Origin: Yoonia sp034652275
GTDB taxonomy: Bacteria; Pseudomonadota; Alphaproteobacteria; Rhodobacterales; Rhodobacteraceae
DNA length: 64,000 nucleotides
Assembly (NCBI RefSeq): GCF_034652275.1
Contig: NZ_JAXIWG010000005.1
Coordinates: 59,516-123,515 of the forward strand
Direction of reading: 5' to 3'
The notes below the pieces were generated by a model. The model searched no databases, was not told the origin of the DNA, and saw nothing but the letters and a program-made list of their open reading frames with translations. This document shows positions 30,001 to 35,644 of this stretch, one piece after another (the stretch's first letter is position 1; each line of letters begins with the position of its first letter). A program made the position numbers and the translations under genes.

Positions 30001-30658
30001 GCCCTACGATTTTCGCTATCGGGTGCAGGTTCTCGGTACTGATTTCGACAGTTGCTGCATACAGCGGCGCAACCGCTGATGATGCTGATGCATCGTAAAA
30101 ATTGACCCGCGCCAGATATGTGCCTGCTACGTCAATGATCACCATTGGTCGCAAGGCAGCAGGATCAGAGAAAGCCGCAACACTCGTGGCAGGCCGATCA
30201 GACCACACCCAGTCAGCACGAAGCGTTTTTCCGTCCAACAGATCCAGTCCGGCTGTCGGATCCAGCAATATCGTCTGCCCAATCGTCGCTTTGATTGGTG
30301 TTGCAACGCCGCTCTTTATCTCTACGTCGATGCATTGACCAAGATGATAGCAGGCATCGAATGGCTGGGGTCCTGAAGCTTTTGTATTTGTGCTGCCACT
30401 GGTGGCGAACTGCGCGATGTAAGTGCCCGGATCACCTCCAAAGACTACGGTGCGTCCCGGTGGTACGCTGAAGATTTCTTCGAAGCCCCCACCGTAACGC
30501 CCGAGTGTGACGTCCTGCGTGGCGGAAGTATCATTCTGCAGACGCCAAGCGGTTACTCCGTCGTCGCGAAGGCCCAGACTGGTCAAATTGTCAGAAAATG
30601 CGGCAGCGGCCCAAAAAATAGTAAACAAGGCAGCCAAAAATGTAGAAACGAACCGCAT
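21047..30658 (-). CDS. giant secreted Rhs toxin with HNH-type nuclease tip
   Basis: A protein of about 3203 residues. ATG 30658 has GGAG six bases upstream and gives a clear Sec signal peptide (hydrophobic run to AAAAFS); a TTG at 30670 is less likely. Domain order by eye: PKD/Ig-like (200-310); choice-of-anchor A domain (315-575); several PKD/cadherin-like repeats (620-1235); a carboxypeptidase-regulatory-like domain (1240-1310); FG-GAP/VCBS repeats with DLDGDLDVVFG-type motifs (1640-2030); about 1000 residues of YD repeats; the Rhs core ending in NFIDPTGL near 3040. The final 160 residues are the toxin tip: NHHCHP, GG, GN and DHKRLH fit a His-Me finger (HNH) nuclease. The cage presumably encloses the tip. 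Export by Sec, then possibly the adjacent T2SS, is inference. Confidence 0.88.
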   Translation of the reverse strand: MRFVSTFLAALFTIFWAAAAFSDNLTSLGLRDDGVTAWRLQNDTSATQDVTLGRYGGGFEEIFSVPPGRTVVFGGDPGTYIAQFATSGSTNTKASGPQPFDACYHLGQCIDVEIKSGVATPIKATIGQTILLDPTAGLDLLDGKTLRADWVWSDRPATSVAAFSDPAALRPMVIIDVAGTYLARVNFYDASASSAVAPLYAATVEISTENLHPIAKIVGRSTPGVDAPFILDGSDSFDVDGDLLTYAWAVVEEPSVGSAMIADPSAPLTAVSFADFGQYQITLSVQDSTGRVSEPATYLIDFAGDTAAALSLGETLGTFNLVTNALTSTQTVQGRSYIGSTMTGVSGQFGTNLPNDGANFATLSIDGDLQNSNINLVQGAEARITGLRVQSNVNNGVLIEGVTDLPIFDFEEFKATSAFLAGLTGSAPNLSDQNHKRFGGAANIDPTQAVFGPRTRVVTTSMQDLLTGGYSVDVSNVDTVIINVSGTTGTFQINPLGGTAWAPKVIWNFFEATSLNINSVVAGHILAPHAELRGFSGGSEGSVIAQSVQLSNGPLRQRAWLGDVPTSDDGVRRNVAPRAALFFAQMLGEGSFTASAHDSTDLDADPLSPSFDIVFGPDVSLTSEEGFASIDLSGQDDDLLLSLRVNDGLMADGDVLLIAPAGGAVRPKAMISSPVVGVGGSITLDGTQSYDLNGDLLTYEWALIARPSGSASTLNATTPFAEFTADVDGTYIAQLTVSDDIAASVPATVIIQTPVGLPTANAGPDALASIGGVGFVDAGLSVADQPSYLWSPTNITGASGLLGTPTSVGTDVTLEDDNAGGFLSSAVQLFVTDTQGIARPTTVLVSDGNLRPIVNRGTEVAAQSGAAVTLNASSYVNDPNADLLSFTWSLLSRPAGSSAAIDPSAPDVTRVSSDQLIFTADVSGLYLVQLVAQDAQLVSRPAVLIVRVENSPPTAVVGTLSEAFVGETVVLDGTASFDPDGNAISYLWSVTNRPTGSTASISNATGAAPSFTPDVKGTYTFALVVSDFELSSAVATTTLTVPNRAPELVVNGPDSAILGEVGVFDASNSFDPDGDELAFSIEVFAPAGSAIQTEELPGGVFGVLFDVTGSYTVTVTATDGSLSTSETLTLATATRNRPPVLGSLRDDYTVELGLELALELTAVDPDGDVTTFFANLLQLPAGASLDATTGSLRFRPEAGQEGSYPLTLGVSDGALTDQATITINVVAGTASDTSVFGFVRDAIDFANGVDTPLTGMPVRLDGAALETSTDSDGRFAFGSLTAGRDKIRIDPDAVGGPGGYLPLERLITVTANQDRDLAPDFLLVPLNEGCAEVIAGQATALTGVLTGVEVTIPADTILAADGSAFTGEVCLGALPQQTPLQGFPTDTLACQVYGLSAPGAIFSSGASIVAPNYDNLPETTRLTLWQSTNGASFRRAANADVDVGAATVSSQSVQIASGSFFSFLPQAPRTVRSGDQATGNRQLSPFEGNLNEVYTLPGYFAFNRQQQVGLSYNSAAADPTIIVAGDVTVADDASLPVTLSTRINVRGLSIASDVRWTPREAASGTTPALVGQALSLRQSMPVDATGLASGRYPYDFIAQANYECSTVSAQHQANLYVQNETNSPYGTGWSIDGLQKLTQNPDGSVVIIDDDGIVVFNPQPTFTEFEDEPLVFPARGPQDIKVADIDLDGDLDVVFGNSGTGTINVLINNGDGTFTAQEPVQVADPNNVPATGTYAPNLASIDIGDLTQDGASDVAFALQLQTSVGYVENDGFGNLVEGNRFNSGRAALALTVADIDGDGLDDIITAQRGGGLVSRNEVYVNYGGPTLGDQILIALRSIFSLGVAPLEVFVADIDGDGLLDAGFRNRAGIYAVFNQGNRSFTALQTIVTINTSDTLGKYAQFADFNGNGRQDLVVSGTTNLAVYLNNDGRRFATTPIILQRPPTVSRSEPVFAIDANGDGVVDIILRNADGVSVYEGRGDGTFLPFRDGFLDYPLTTIAIADLNGDGSLDLVSTQRFTVTVHFSKPTESGEFRAAAGEFSQLSRLSDGSWERRYKDGMIVIFDATGLQTAEIDPQGNRRQFTYADGGRLAAVTDQVGGVTSFTYDTFGRMASTTYPDGRTTTFTYDDAAGTLDQVTEPTGSKVSFAYDEDGRLVSTTNQNGNSTAYRFDAVGQLSAATLPDGSNIAISIAKSLGLADGLGSTGPLFFVAPEDRVTTVTDRKGEITEIIVNEFGAPVHITDPLGRITRIIRDENNLVTRVERNSDVIPGGVRVDEITYDLRANVTLMTEAVGTPQERTTRYTYEPVFNRVLSMTDADGFTTSYAYDAFGEVTQITDPEGGVRQMVYNPEGKVTSRIDENGNETTFIYNANQNLAQMTYADGSISTMIYDARGNTTAVNEAVGTSIERQIQRTYDALNRVLTVEVTGADGVQIDGITQYSYFPAGNLATVTDETGLVTSMTYDRLERLVALDDPAEGLIQRTYNDAGEVTSHINGDGDIHQYAYDEVSRLIQTIDPEGFVKSFGYDSRNNVTSVTDGRGGVTTFGFDPLDRMTTRTNPIGQTMTRAYDRRDNLASLTREDGLTETALYDGLGRRTEVVTPDNRLTYAYDPRSNLTEAADNDSRVTFAYDERNRLISTTTDGTVGPQPEVTITYTYDELDRRLSMSDSLGGTTTYAYDVEDRLVDLTAPWGTVYSFGYDGEGRRTSLTSTSGRNTTYGYTNGLLTALSHVQSGVALTDLAYDYAVDGQLTAITDNLDPARSLAISYDDLNRLVQVARGAPGDVGLPVEDYAYDGEGNRTASHLSSLYASNAHNQLLEDARYTYAYDARGNRISRTDKATGAVETYNYDSQNRLIGYASDTTTASYAYDALDRRIAKTVDGVAEAFVYNPWDTYRSTSSDVVLDFVDGSLAKRWLRGTRVDEPLAFEAYSATTAGGSGEAYELYADRLGSILHVVDAAAGLIAADYGYDSFGVRNQSGVLEQRYGFTGREIDGETGLMYFRARHYDPMIGQFIQRDPIGFSGGDLNVYAYVGNNPQNFIDPTGLLKGHASFNLPGPSTAEHQVALKRDAAIRTGALVPIMGRVAALTAYTVGILDAIDLGLDLEEGLPDEEPMPSSQGSGGNHNHHCHPTAYGGADEKGNIVRISIVDHKRLHSLMQARFKQIIDDVTGRSMATSGRRDGASVIRDFGLDRIKEELEKFYADFPEFGC

Positions 30659-30690
30659 GAAAAGCTCCAATTTAATGCAAGTATGTCTGC

Positions 30691-30722
30691 GCCTACGACG
30701 AGGTAAAGAAGTAGTCGTAGGC
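30691..30722 (-). promoter_or_regulatory. hairpin in the rhs leader
   Basis: A perfect 9-base inverted repeat, GCCTACGAC and GTCGTAGGC, separated by 14 bases, lies about 33 bases upstream of the Rhs start codon. It has no T-tract on the minus strand, so it is not a terminator. It could affect translation or stability of the rhs mRNA or be a protein-binding site. Confidence 0.4.
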
Positions 30723-31160
30723 AGCCAGAACTCCTCTTCAAGTCGAGAGAGCTAGCTGACACAACGAAAGGTCAACTCAATCAGGGGTTACATTAATGTC
30801 CGCTTAACGTGCGTCAACCAAAAGTTCCTACTTCAAGATACGTTTTTCACCTTGTATTGCGCCACTCCCATGGCGCTCTTGCAGAAATCTGGCCATGAAA
30901 GTTTCACACGTCGGTCCGTGATCTGATACGAATGGCGTGAGCAGACTTGGCCAAGCATAAACTGAGGGAATGACGCACGGCCTCCTTTCGTTTGGAGCGA
31001 TTTCAAGCCCGCGCTGGGGCGCTCAAGTCGCCTCTGGTGGATTTCATGATTGCTGTTGCCGACCTAGTTGCGGGGTACATGTTTGGCTGTATATCGTCGG
31101 CCAGTCGGCGTTTTCGCGTCCTGATGATTGCCAACTGGACCTCGTTCAGGAGTTAAGGGG
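30723..31160. other. non-coding interval upstream of the large rhs gene
   Basis: I see no gene here. A possible minus-strand promoter for rhs has TTGACG (complement of 30812-30817) and TAATGT (complement of 30790-30795) with a 16-base spacer, about 130 bases before the start codon. The part from 30900 to 31160 separates the large Rhs gene from the remnant Rhs family and has no clear signals. Confidence 0.35.
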
Positions 31161-31195
31161 GCACCGGTCACCACGCGGAAACCTGCTCCCCCTTT

Positions 31196-31349
31196 GGATC
31201 GACATACCGCCCCGGGTTCTGCAGCGCGTAGCCATAGACGCTCGCCCCGTCGATCAGCCCCAGCGGGTCGGCCTGCATGTACCCCCCTGTGGTTGGATCG
31301 TAGTCCCGCATCCAGTTCTGATGCAAGCCAGTCTCGGACTGGAACCACT
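31196..31349 (-). repeat. Rhs core direct repeat, copy 1
   Basis: This 154-base segment is nearly identical to 32436-32589 (only a few differences by eye, such as GCAGCG/GCAGGG and GATCAGC/GACCAAC), offset by exactly 1240 bases. It encodes the end of the Rhs core (ETGLHQNW to GRYVDP). Identity this high lets homologous recombination exchange the tips that follow. Confidence 0.9.
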
Positions 31350-31364
31350 TTTCGAGGCGGAACA

Positions 31365-31389
31365 GGAAACGGTCCGGGGGACCGTTTCC
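31365..31389. repeat. palindromic insert inside the Rhs fragment
   Basis: Two perfect 11-base arms (GGAAACGGTCC and GGACCGTTTCC) flank three G bases. The palindrome is the core of an insert of about 55 bases (31350-31405) that is absent from the otherwise matching copy at 32580-32600. On the minus strand it reads SRSAGKRSPGPFPVPPR, the look of a palindromic element inserted in coding DNA. Confidence 0.65.
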
Positions 31390-31700
31390 CCGCCGAGCGA
31401 GAAGCGAAGGCCAAGGTTGGAGCCCGCGGACGCCTGAACGCCTCAGAACGGCAGATAGCTCGCCTCCCAGACCCTCGCCCCCCCGCGTCGGTGGCGAAGA
31501 CCGGCCGCCCGATATGGTCCGTGCGCACGAAGTAAAGCACCCCCGCCTCGGCCACGCCTACGACCAGTCCGTTCGCCCAGATATACTCGCGGATCAGGCT
31601 GCTGGAGCCGGTGCTTGCGTCATAAAGATATTCGGCAATCCGGTTGCCACCCATGTCATGCAGGGAGTGGATCGTCTGCCCCGCTTGGGGCAAGAGATCA

Positions 31701-32078
31701 TCATTTACAGCATCTGATATTTGCCATACCGGCTAACTCTAAAAACTCTCCTACAGATAAATCTGGTGATTTCAGCTGATTGAGATAAAATTCCCGTATC
31801 AACGGAAATTTTCTTGCTAGCTTGGTCCTAGCCATAGCGATGAAGAACGATTCGAAACTTAGTTCAGTTGGTATGTATCTTTTGATTGGAGACCATCTAT
31901 CGTTTTCTAAATCGTCTATCCCCAAACATCTAAGCAACTCATCAAAGTCATCTCCTGAAATACCAAGATCGTGAACTAGCCTTGAATCGAGCGATATTTG
32001 ATGACTAGGACGTAATGGCTTTAACTCCCACCTATCCATAACTGCCTTGATGTCTTCAATGTTCATATCTATTGTCAT
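31701..32078 (-). CDS. DUF1493-like putative immunity protein
   Basis: A 125-residue acidic protein starting at 32078 and overlapping the stop of the Rhs tip gene by four bases (ATGA). The segment LVHDLGISGDDFDELL resembles the acyl-carrier-like DUF1493 domain (LxxDLGxxGDDxxELL), which I know from small proteins without a defined role. A second similar half occupies residues 65-115. Position directly behind an Rhs tip argues that it neutralises that tip. It is more AT-rich than its surroundings, as is common for horizontally exchanged tip/immunity pairs. Confidence 0.6.
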   Translation of the reverse strand: MTIDMNIEDIKAVMDRWELKPLRPSHQISLDSRLVHDLGISGDDFDELLRCLGIDDLENDRWSPIKRYIPTELSFESFFIAMARTKLARKFPLIREFYLNQLKSPDLSVGEFLELAGMANIRCCK

Positions 32079-32605
32079 TTCTGCTCAAGACAATGCCAAA
32101 GCCTATAAGCATTATACAAAAGAAAGCCGGCACCCATGATTGGGATGCCCCACGAGAAGCGTGGTCCGGCGTCCCTTCCGAATCGTGTTCGTTGCTTAAA
32201 GCTGCCGGTACTAGTCCAACTGGTCCGCTCTCCCGATTTTCCCCCTCCTGCGATCCCACCCCGTGGCTTTGTCGCAAATGGTCCTACTCCACCAAAAGCT
32301 CCTCCAGCAGCCGTATACTTGTTGCTTGGCAGAATACCGGGCTCGCAACCGCAGTATTCTTCAATCGCATTTATAGCGGTGTCCAGTAAGAAACCAATAC
32401 CAATCCCAATCAAAACTGGAATGAACTCACCGGTAGGATCGACATACCGCCCCGGGTTCTGCAGGGCGTAGCCATAGACGCTCGCCCCGTCGACCAACCC
32501 CAGTGGGTCGGCCTGCATGTACCCCCCTGTGGTTGGATCGTAGTCCCGCATCCAGTTCTGATGCAAGCCAGTCTCGGACTGGAACCACTGGCCGGGGAAA
32601 CGGAG
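32075..32605 (-). CDS. Rhs tip with membrane-like toxin domain (5' truncated)
   Basis: The sequence resumes an Rhs core at NPDLRFPGQWFQSETGLHQNW and ends it at GRYVDPTGE (about 32430). A tip of about 118 residues follows, with a hydrophobic span (FIPVLIGIGIGFLLD), a Gly-rich middle with cysteines (EYCGCEPG) and a second hydrophobic stretch near the C-terminus. I do not recognise the toxin family; a membrane-acting tip is possible. Upstream of about 32605 the homology is lost because a phage methyltransferase fragment on the other strand begins, so no full Rhs protein can be made from this locus. Confidence 0.65.
   Translation of the reverse strand, partial: LRFPGQWFQSETGLHQNWMRDYDPTTGGYMQADPLGLVDGASVYGYALQNPGRYVDPTGEFIPVLIGIGIGFLLDTAINAIEEYCGCEPGILPSNKYTAAGGAFGGVGPFATKPRGGIAGGGKSGERTSWTSTGSFKQRTRFGRDAGPRFSWGIPIMGAGFLLYNAYRLWHCLEQK
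32436..32589 (-). repeat. Rhs core direct repeat, copy 2
   Basis: This is the partner of 31196-31349. It lies in the reading frame of the tip gene at 32075 and encodes the same core end. The match stops at GGAACCACT in both copies; after that, copy 2 continues with normal core sequence while copy 1 has the palindromic insert. Confidence 0.9.
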
Positions 32606-32625
32606 GTCAGGGTTGGGGCCTGCGG

Positions 32626-32986
32626 ACGCAAAACAGGCAAAGGGCACTGGGCTGGCGATCGCAAGCAGACAACGCTGTGGCAAATTGCGAACAAGGATCA
32701 GGATGCCACGACTGTGCACGGCACACAAAAGCCGGTCGAATGCATGCGCCGACCAATCCTGAACAATTCCAGCCCCGGACAGGCAGTGTTTGAGCCCTTC
32801 ATGGGATCAGGGACGACCCTAATCGCAGCGGAAACCACCGGCCGCGTCTGCTACGGCATCGAGCTGAACCCGGGCTATGTCGATGTCGCAATCGAGCGTT
32901 GGCAGCAGTTCACAGGAATGAGCGCCAGACTGGCAAATACGGGCGAGACCTTTGCCGATCGGAAGGCAAGGGGTCTGGTCGCTTGA
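32626..32986 (+). pseudogene. C-terminal remnant of a phage DNA methyltransferase
   Basis: About 120 codons read GHWAGDRKQTTLWQI, HGTQKPVECMRRPILNN, FEPFMGSGTTLIAAE and ELNPGYVDVAIERW. This is the C-terminal SAM-binding part of phage-type N6-adenine/N4-cytosine methyltransferases, with the FxGSGTT motif intact. The N-terminal part, including the DPPY-type catalytic motif, is missing; Rhs sequence replaces it. It marks the start of phage-derived DNA. It cannot be active as it stands. Confidence 0.78.
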
Positions 32987-33100
32987 TTGAGCCAGTCACG
33001 CCAAGCGGATTTTACACATGGCCATGACCGGCTCGACGCGCTGAAACGACCACCCTTAAGTACTTGTAGTTTATATAAAATACGATACTGCTCTGCTATA

Positions 33101-33982
33101 ATGCTAATGCACCTTGGGAAGGTCTCGAGCTTGGAAAACTTTGTATGGTTTATTGGTTCTATTTTTGCAGCTATCGTAGCCAAAGGTCTGGGAGCCTTGG
33201 GTTTATTTCCTGGCTTGGCTGGATTCGTTTTCTGGACTGCTTTAGTATTTGGGGGTATATTCCTAATTCTAAGCTGTATCGCGTTTATTAAGTGGGCAAG
33301 ACCTAGAACTGAGGTCAACTTATTCGAACAGGCGCTATTAAATGTCATTCAAAAGGACGTAGCCGTCCTAGCGCGGAAAAAATTCCAGCTCTCCTCAAAG
33401 AACGACTATGGTGTAGTAGACCAAGGTCGCTGGTTTTCGGAATGGGACAACTATTGGCGGTTCATCCTCCCAGGAAAATGCCTCAGTGCAGGCGTGCCTT
33501 TATCACCATCGTATCGCGATATACTCGGTGAGTACCCCGATCGCAGCAAGCATGTTCTTGGTCGCGCCATCCATCAGATGATTGAAGGCGCAGTCGCCGA
33601 ACTCAAGAATACATCACGCGATCTGGAGGGGATTACGCCGCTTGGGTTCGAGGTACTCTGCGTCGAGAAACTCGCAGAGGCCGGCTGGGATGCGAGGACA
33701 ACAAAGAATAGCGGTGACCAAGGGGCCGACATCGTTGCGACCTTCGAGGACGAGACCCTCGTAGTGCAGTGCAAACTATATGGTCGGCCCGTCGGAAACA
33801 AGGCTGTCCAGGAAATCGCCGCTGCACGAGACCACTACCGCGCGGACTATGCGGCTGTGGTGACAAATTCAACGTTCACGCGAGCGGCGAATGATCTTGC
33901 TGCGTCTACAGGAGTGAAGCTGGTAACCTACGTCGATGTGGCTAGCGCACTCAGCCCGGAGCGCGTGCATGCAGCTGACTGA
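33101..33982 (+). CDS. membrane-anchored Mrr-like restriction endonuclease
   Basis: About 293 residues. Two N-terminal membrane spans (FVWFIGSIFAAIVAK and FWTALVFGGIFLILSCIAF) anchor the protein. The C-terminal 115 residues form a restriction-endonuclease-like domain of the Mrr type: GFEVLCVEKLAEAGW, then GDQGADI with the catalytic Asp near residue 211, and QCK near 222-224. The middle is unrecognised. ATG 33101 lacks a good ribosome-binding site; TTG 33131, preceded by GGAAGG, may be the true start. Mrr enzymes cut methylated DNA, and a membrane anchor suggests action on incoming DNA, but this is inference. A bases-rich AT start suggests recent acquisition. Confidence 0.75.
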   Translation: MLMHLGKVSSLENFVWFIGSIFAAIVAKGLGALGLFPGLAGFVFWTALVFGGIFLILSCIAFIKWARPRTEVNLFEQALLNVIQKDVAVLARKKFQLSSKNDYGVVDQGRWFSEWDNYWRFILPGKCLSAGVPLSPSYRDILGEYPDRSKHVLGRAIHQMIEGAVAELKNTSRDLEGITPLGFEVLCVEKLAEAGWDARTTKNSGDQGADIVATFEDETLVVQCKLYGRPVGNKAVQEIAAARDHYRADYAAVVTNSTFTRAANDLAASTGVKLVTYVDVASALSPERVHAAD

Positions 33983-34101
33983 TCGTAAACAAGTTTAACC
34001 CCACGAACCAGTCCAACTTCCACAACGCCGTCATTAAACAAACTGTTTCACTCAACGCAAAGGCGCGGAATGAAAAGAGCGTTAGCGTTCTGACTGAACG
34101 T

Positions 34102-34374
34102 TCAACAATGCTGAAATGCTCCGATCCAGTACACTCTTCCTCTTCCGTCGACTTCGGCCGAAGTGACCGCCAACCCCAGCTTCTTCTTCAGCGCTCCCGA
34201 GATCATGCCCCTCGCGCTGTGCGCTTGCCACGCCGTCGCCTCGACAATTTCAGCAATGGTCGCGCCCTCTGGCCGCTGTAGGAGAGCAATGACCTGTGCC
34301 TGTTTTGTGCCACTGCGGACACGAGGGGTTTTGGCATCTGACTGCTTCGTGGCATGTAACTGGATCGCCGCCAT
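34102..34374 (-). CDS. DUF3489 domain protein
   Basis: A small protein of about 90 residues from ATG 34374. The domain reads KQAQVIALLQRPEGATIAEIVEATAWQ and then HSARGMISGALKKKLGL, a winged-helix-like DUF3489 domain frequent in alphaproteobacterial prophages and mobile elements. It probably binds DNA. The open frame extends upstream to 34515, but that part is antisense to a phage tail fragment and has unlikely composition, so the gene may have lost its natural 5' end at this junction. Confidence 0.65.
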   Translation of the reverse strand: MAAIQLHATKQSDAKTPRVRSGTKQAQVIALLQRPEGATIAEIVEATAWQAHSARGMISGALKKKLGLAVTSAEVDGRGRVYWIGAFQHC

Positions 34375-34389
34375 CGTCTTTTCGACCAC

Positions 34390-35272
34390 CGGCTCGATCC
34401 CTTCCCGTCTGCCCGCCCCTGCCGCCGATACATTCCCCGACGATGAACTGGTCCTCACCCAGAGTGCGGGTGCGATCCAGATCGCGCAGCGCGCAGGCGA
34501 GCAAGCCAAATACATCCGCTGGTCGCTGACCCGCTACGACGATCCCGCCACCCGCGCTCTGGGCCGGCGGCTGACATCGCTGACCACGGTCAGTCGCACG
34601 GGTGAGACCTCGTTTTCCACAGGGATCGCGCTCACTGACAGCGGTGAGTTCGAGGTGGCCATCCGTGAAGTCGGGAAATCAGATTTTATGGGCGGCAGCA
34701 CGCATGGCGATATGCAGGAGACCCGCCCGCTGATCCTACTGGTCGATGGGCAACGCGTTGTGCCGGACGGCAGTACCGCTTTGCGCGCGCGGCGCATTGA
34801 AGCGATCCAGAAAGCGCAGCTCTGGGAGGTGGATAATGCGGCCAATGTGCTGGCCGCGGATCTGGTCGCCCGCTGGGTCTGGGAACGCAGCGAGATGCGG
34901 CTGGCCCATCATCTGACGTGGCGACGGAATATGACCCTGCAGGCGGCCTACCTCGCGATGCTGCCGATCCTGCGATCGGTGTCGACCGAAGGCTATGCCG
35001 CGCCCGATTATGCTCCGGTCAACATCGAGGTGGCAGGCCACGGCTTTCCCAACAGCAATACCGCGCGTCTGATCACCACCGGTGCCGGTATCCGCAGCGA
35101 GATCGAGGTGATCCGTGGCGCAGAATTCATCGCGGGCGCCTTCATCGATGCCATCGCTGTGCCTGCGCGCAACAAGGTGTATTTCAGCGTTGTGCCGGTT
35201 GGCGGGGCGACGGCCGTCACCGCCGGCAGCGTCATCGACTGGGAAGCGGTCTACCAGATTGGAGTGAGCTGA
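34390..35272 (+). pseudogene. 5'-truncated phage tail-associated protein
   Basis: From about 34390 the plus strand encodes some 290 residues of structured sequence (DELVLTQSAGAIQIAQRAGE, then RSEMRLAHHLTWRRN, ending VIDWEAVYQIGVS). Upstream, the same open frame is only antisense to the DUF3489 gene, so the real 5' end is lost. Composition and position before GTA-like tail genes suggest a tail-tip or receptor-binding protein, but I cannot name a family. Confidence 0.5.
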
Positions 35273-35644
35273 ACACCTTCATAACCTGCCCGATAAACTT
35301 TGGGCGCCACTCAACAAAAGTCAGCCGACTAGCAGGCGTAAGCGACCGGCGTACTGCCGACATATCGACTGTCAGGTTTGCCGAGCCGCCGTTCGCTGCG
35401 GGTGCGACGTGATAAGAACTGAACGGCGACTTTCTGGCATCAGCGAAATGTAAAGCGCTGCCGACTATGGCTATCATTCGTGACGTTACCGGCCCATAGC
35501 GGTCAGAACCGAGGGCTTTCGGTGTCGCACCGCAGCAACGCAAAAGCTTCCGGTGACACCCGAAAGTAACATTCCCACAGAGAAAAGGTCTACAACGCAC
35601 TAACCTTCCTATCGGCCCCTTTAAGTGGGGCTCATTCTAGGGTG
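35273..35644. other. non-coding interval with a long hairpin
   Basis: No gene is visible between the phage fragment and the Septu-like pair. At 35516-35566 a long inverted repeat (CTTTCGG-TGTC..ACCG paired with CGGTGACACCCGAAAG, about 15 pairs with small bulges, 18-base loop) could form a stable RNA or be a boundary remnant. Ordinary intergenic sequence surrounds it. Confidence 0.45.

Larger units (their letters stand above)
31161..31697 (-). pseudogene. decayed Rhs core fragment
   Basis: The minus strand opens with PQAGQTIHSLHDMGGNRIAEY and LYFVRTDHIGRPVFATDAGG, an Rhs/YD core of a different subfamily from the large gene. After ATDAGG the frame shifts. The correct frame then reads VWEASYLPF but hits a TGA where LPFGG is expected. 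A palindromic insertion near 31350-31405 precedes the frame encoding ETGLHQNWMRDYDPTTGGY and the end RYVDPKGEQVSAW. There is no start region. It sits just behind the immunity gene at 31701, the position of a displaced Rhs core. Confidence 0.8.
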
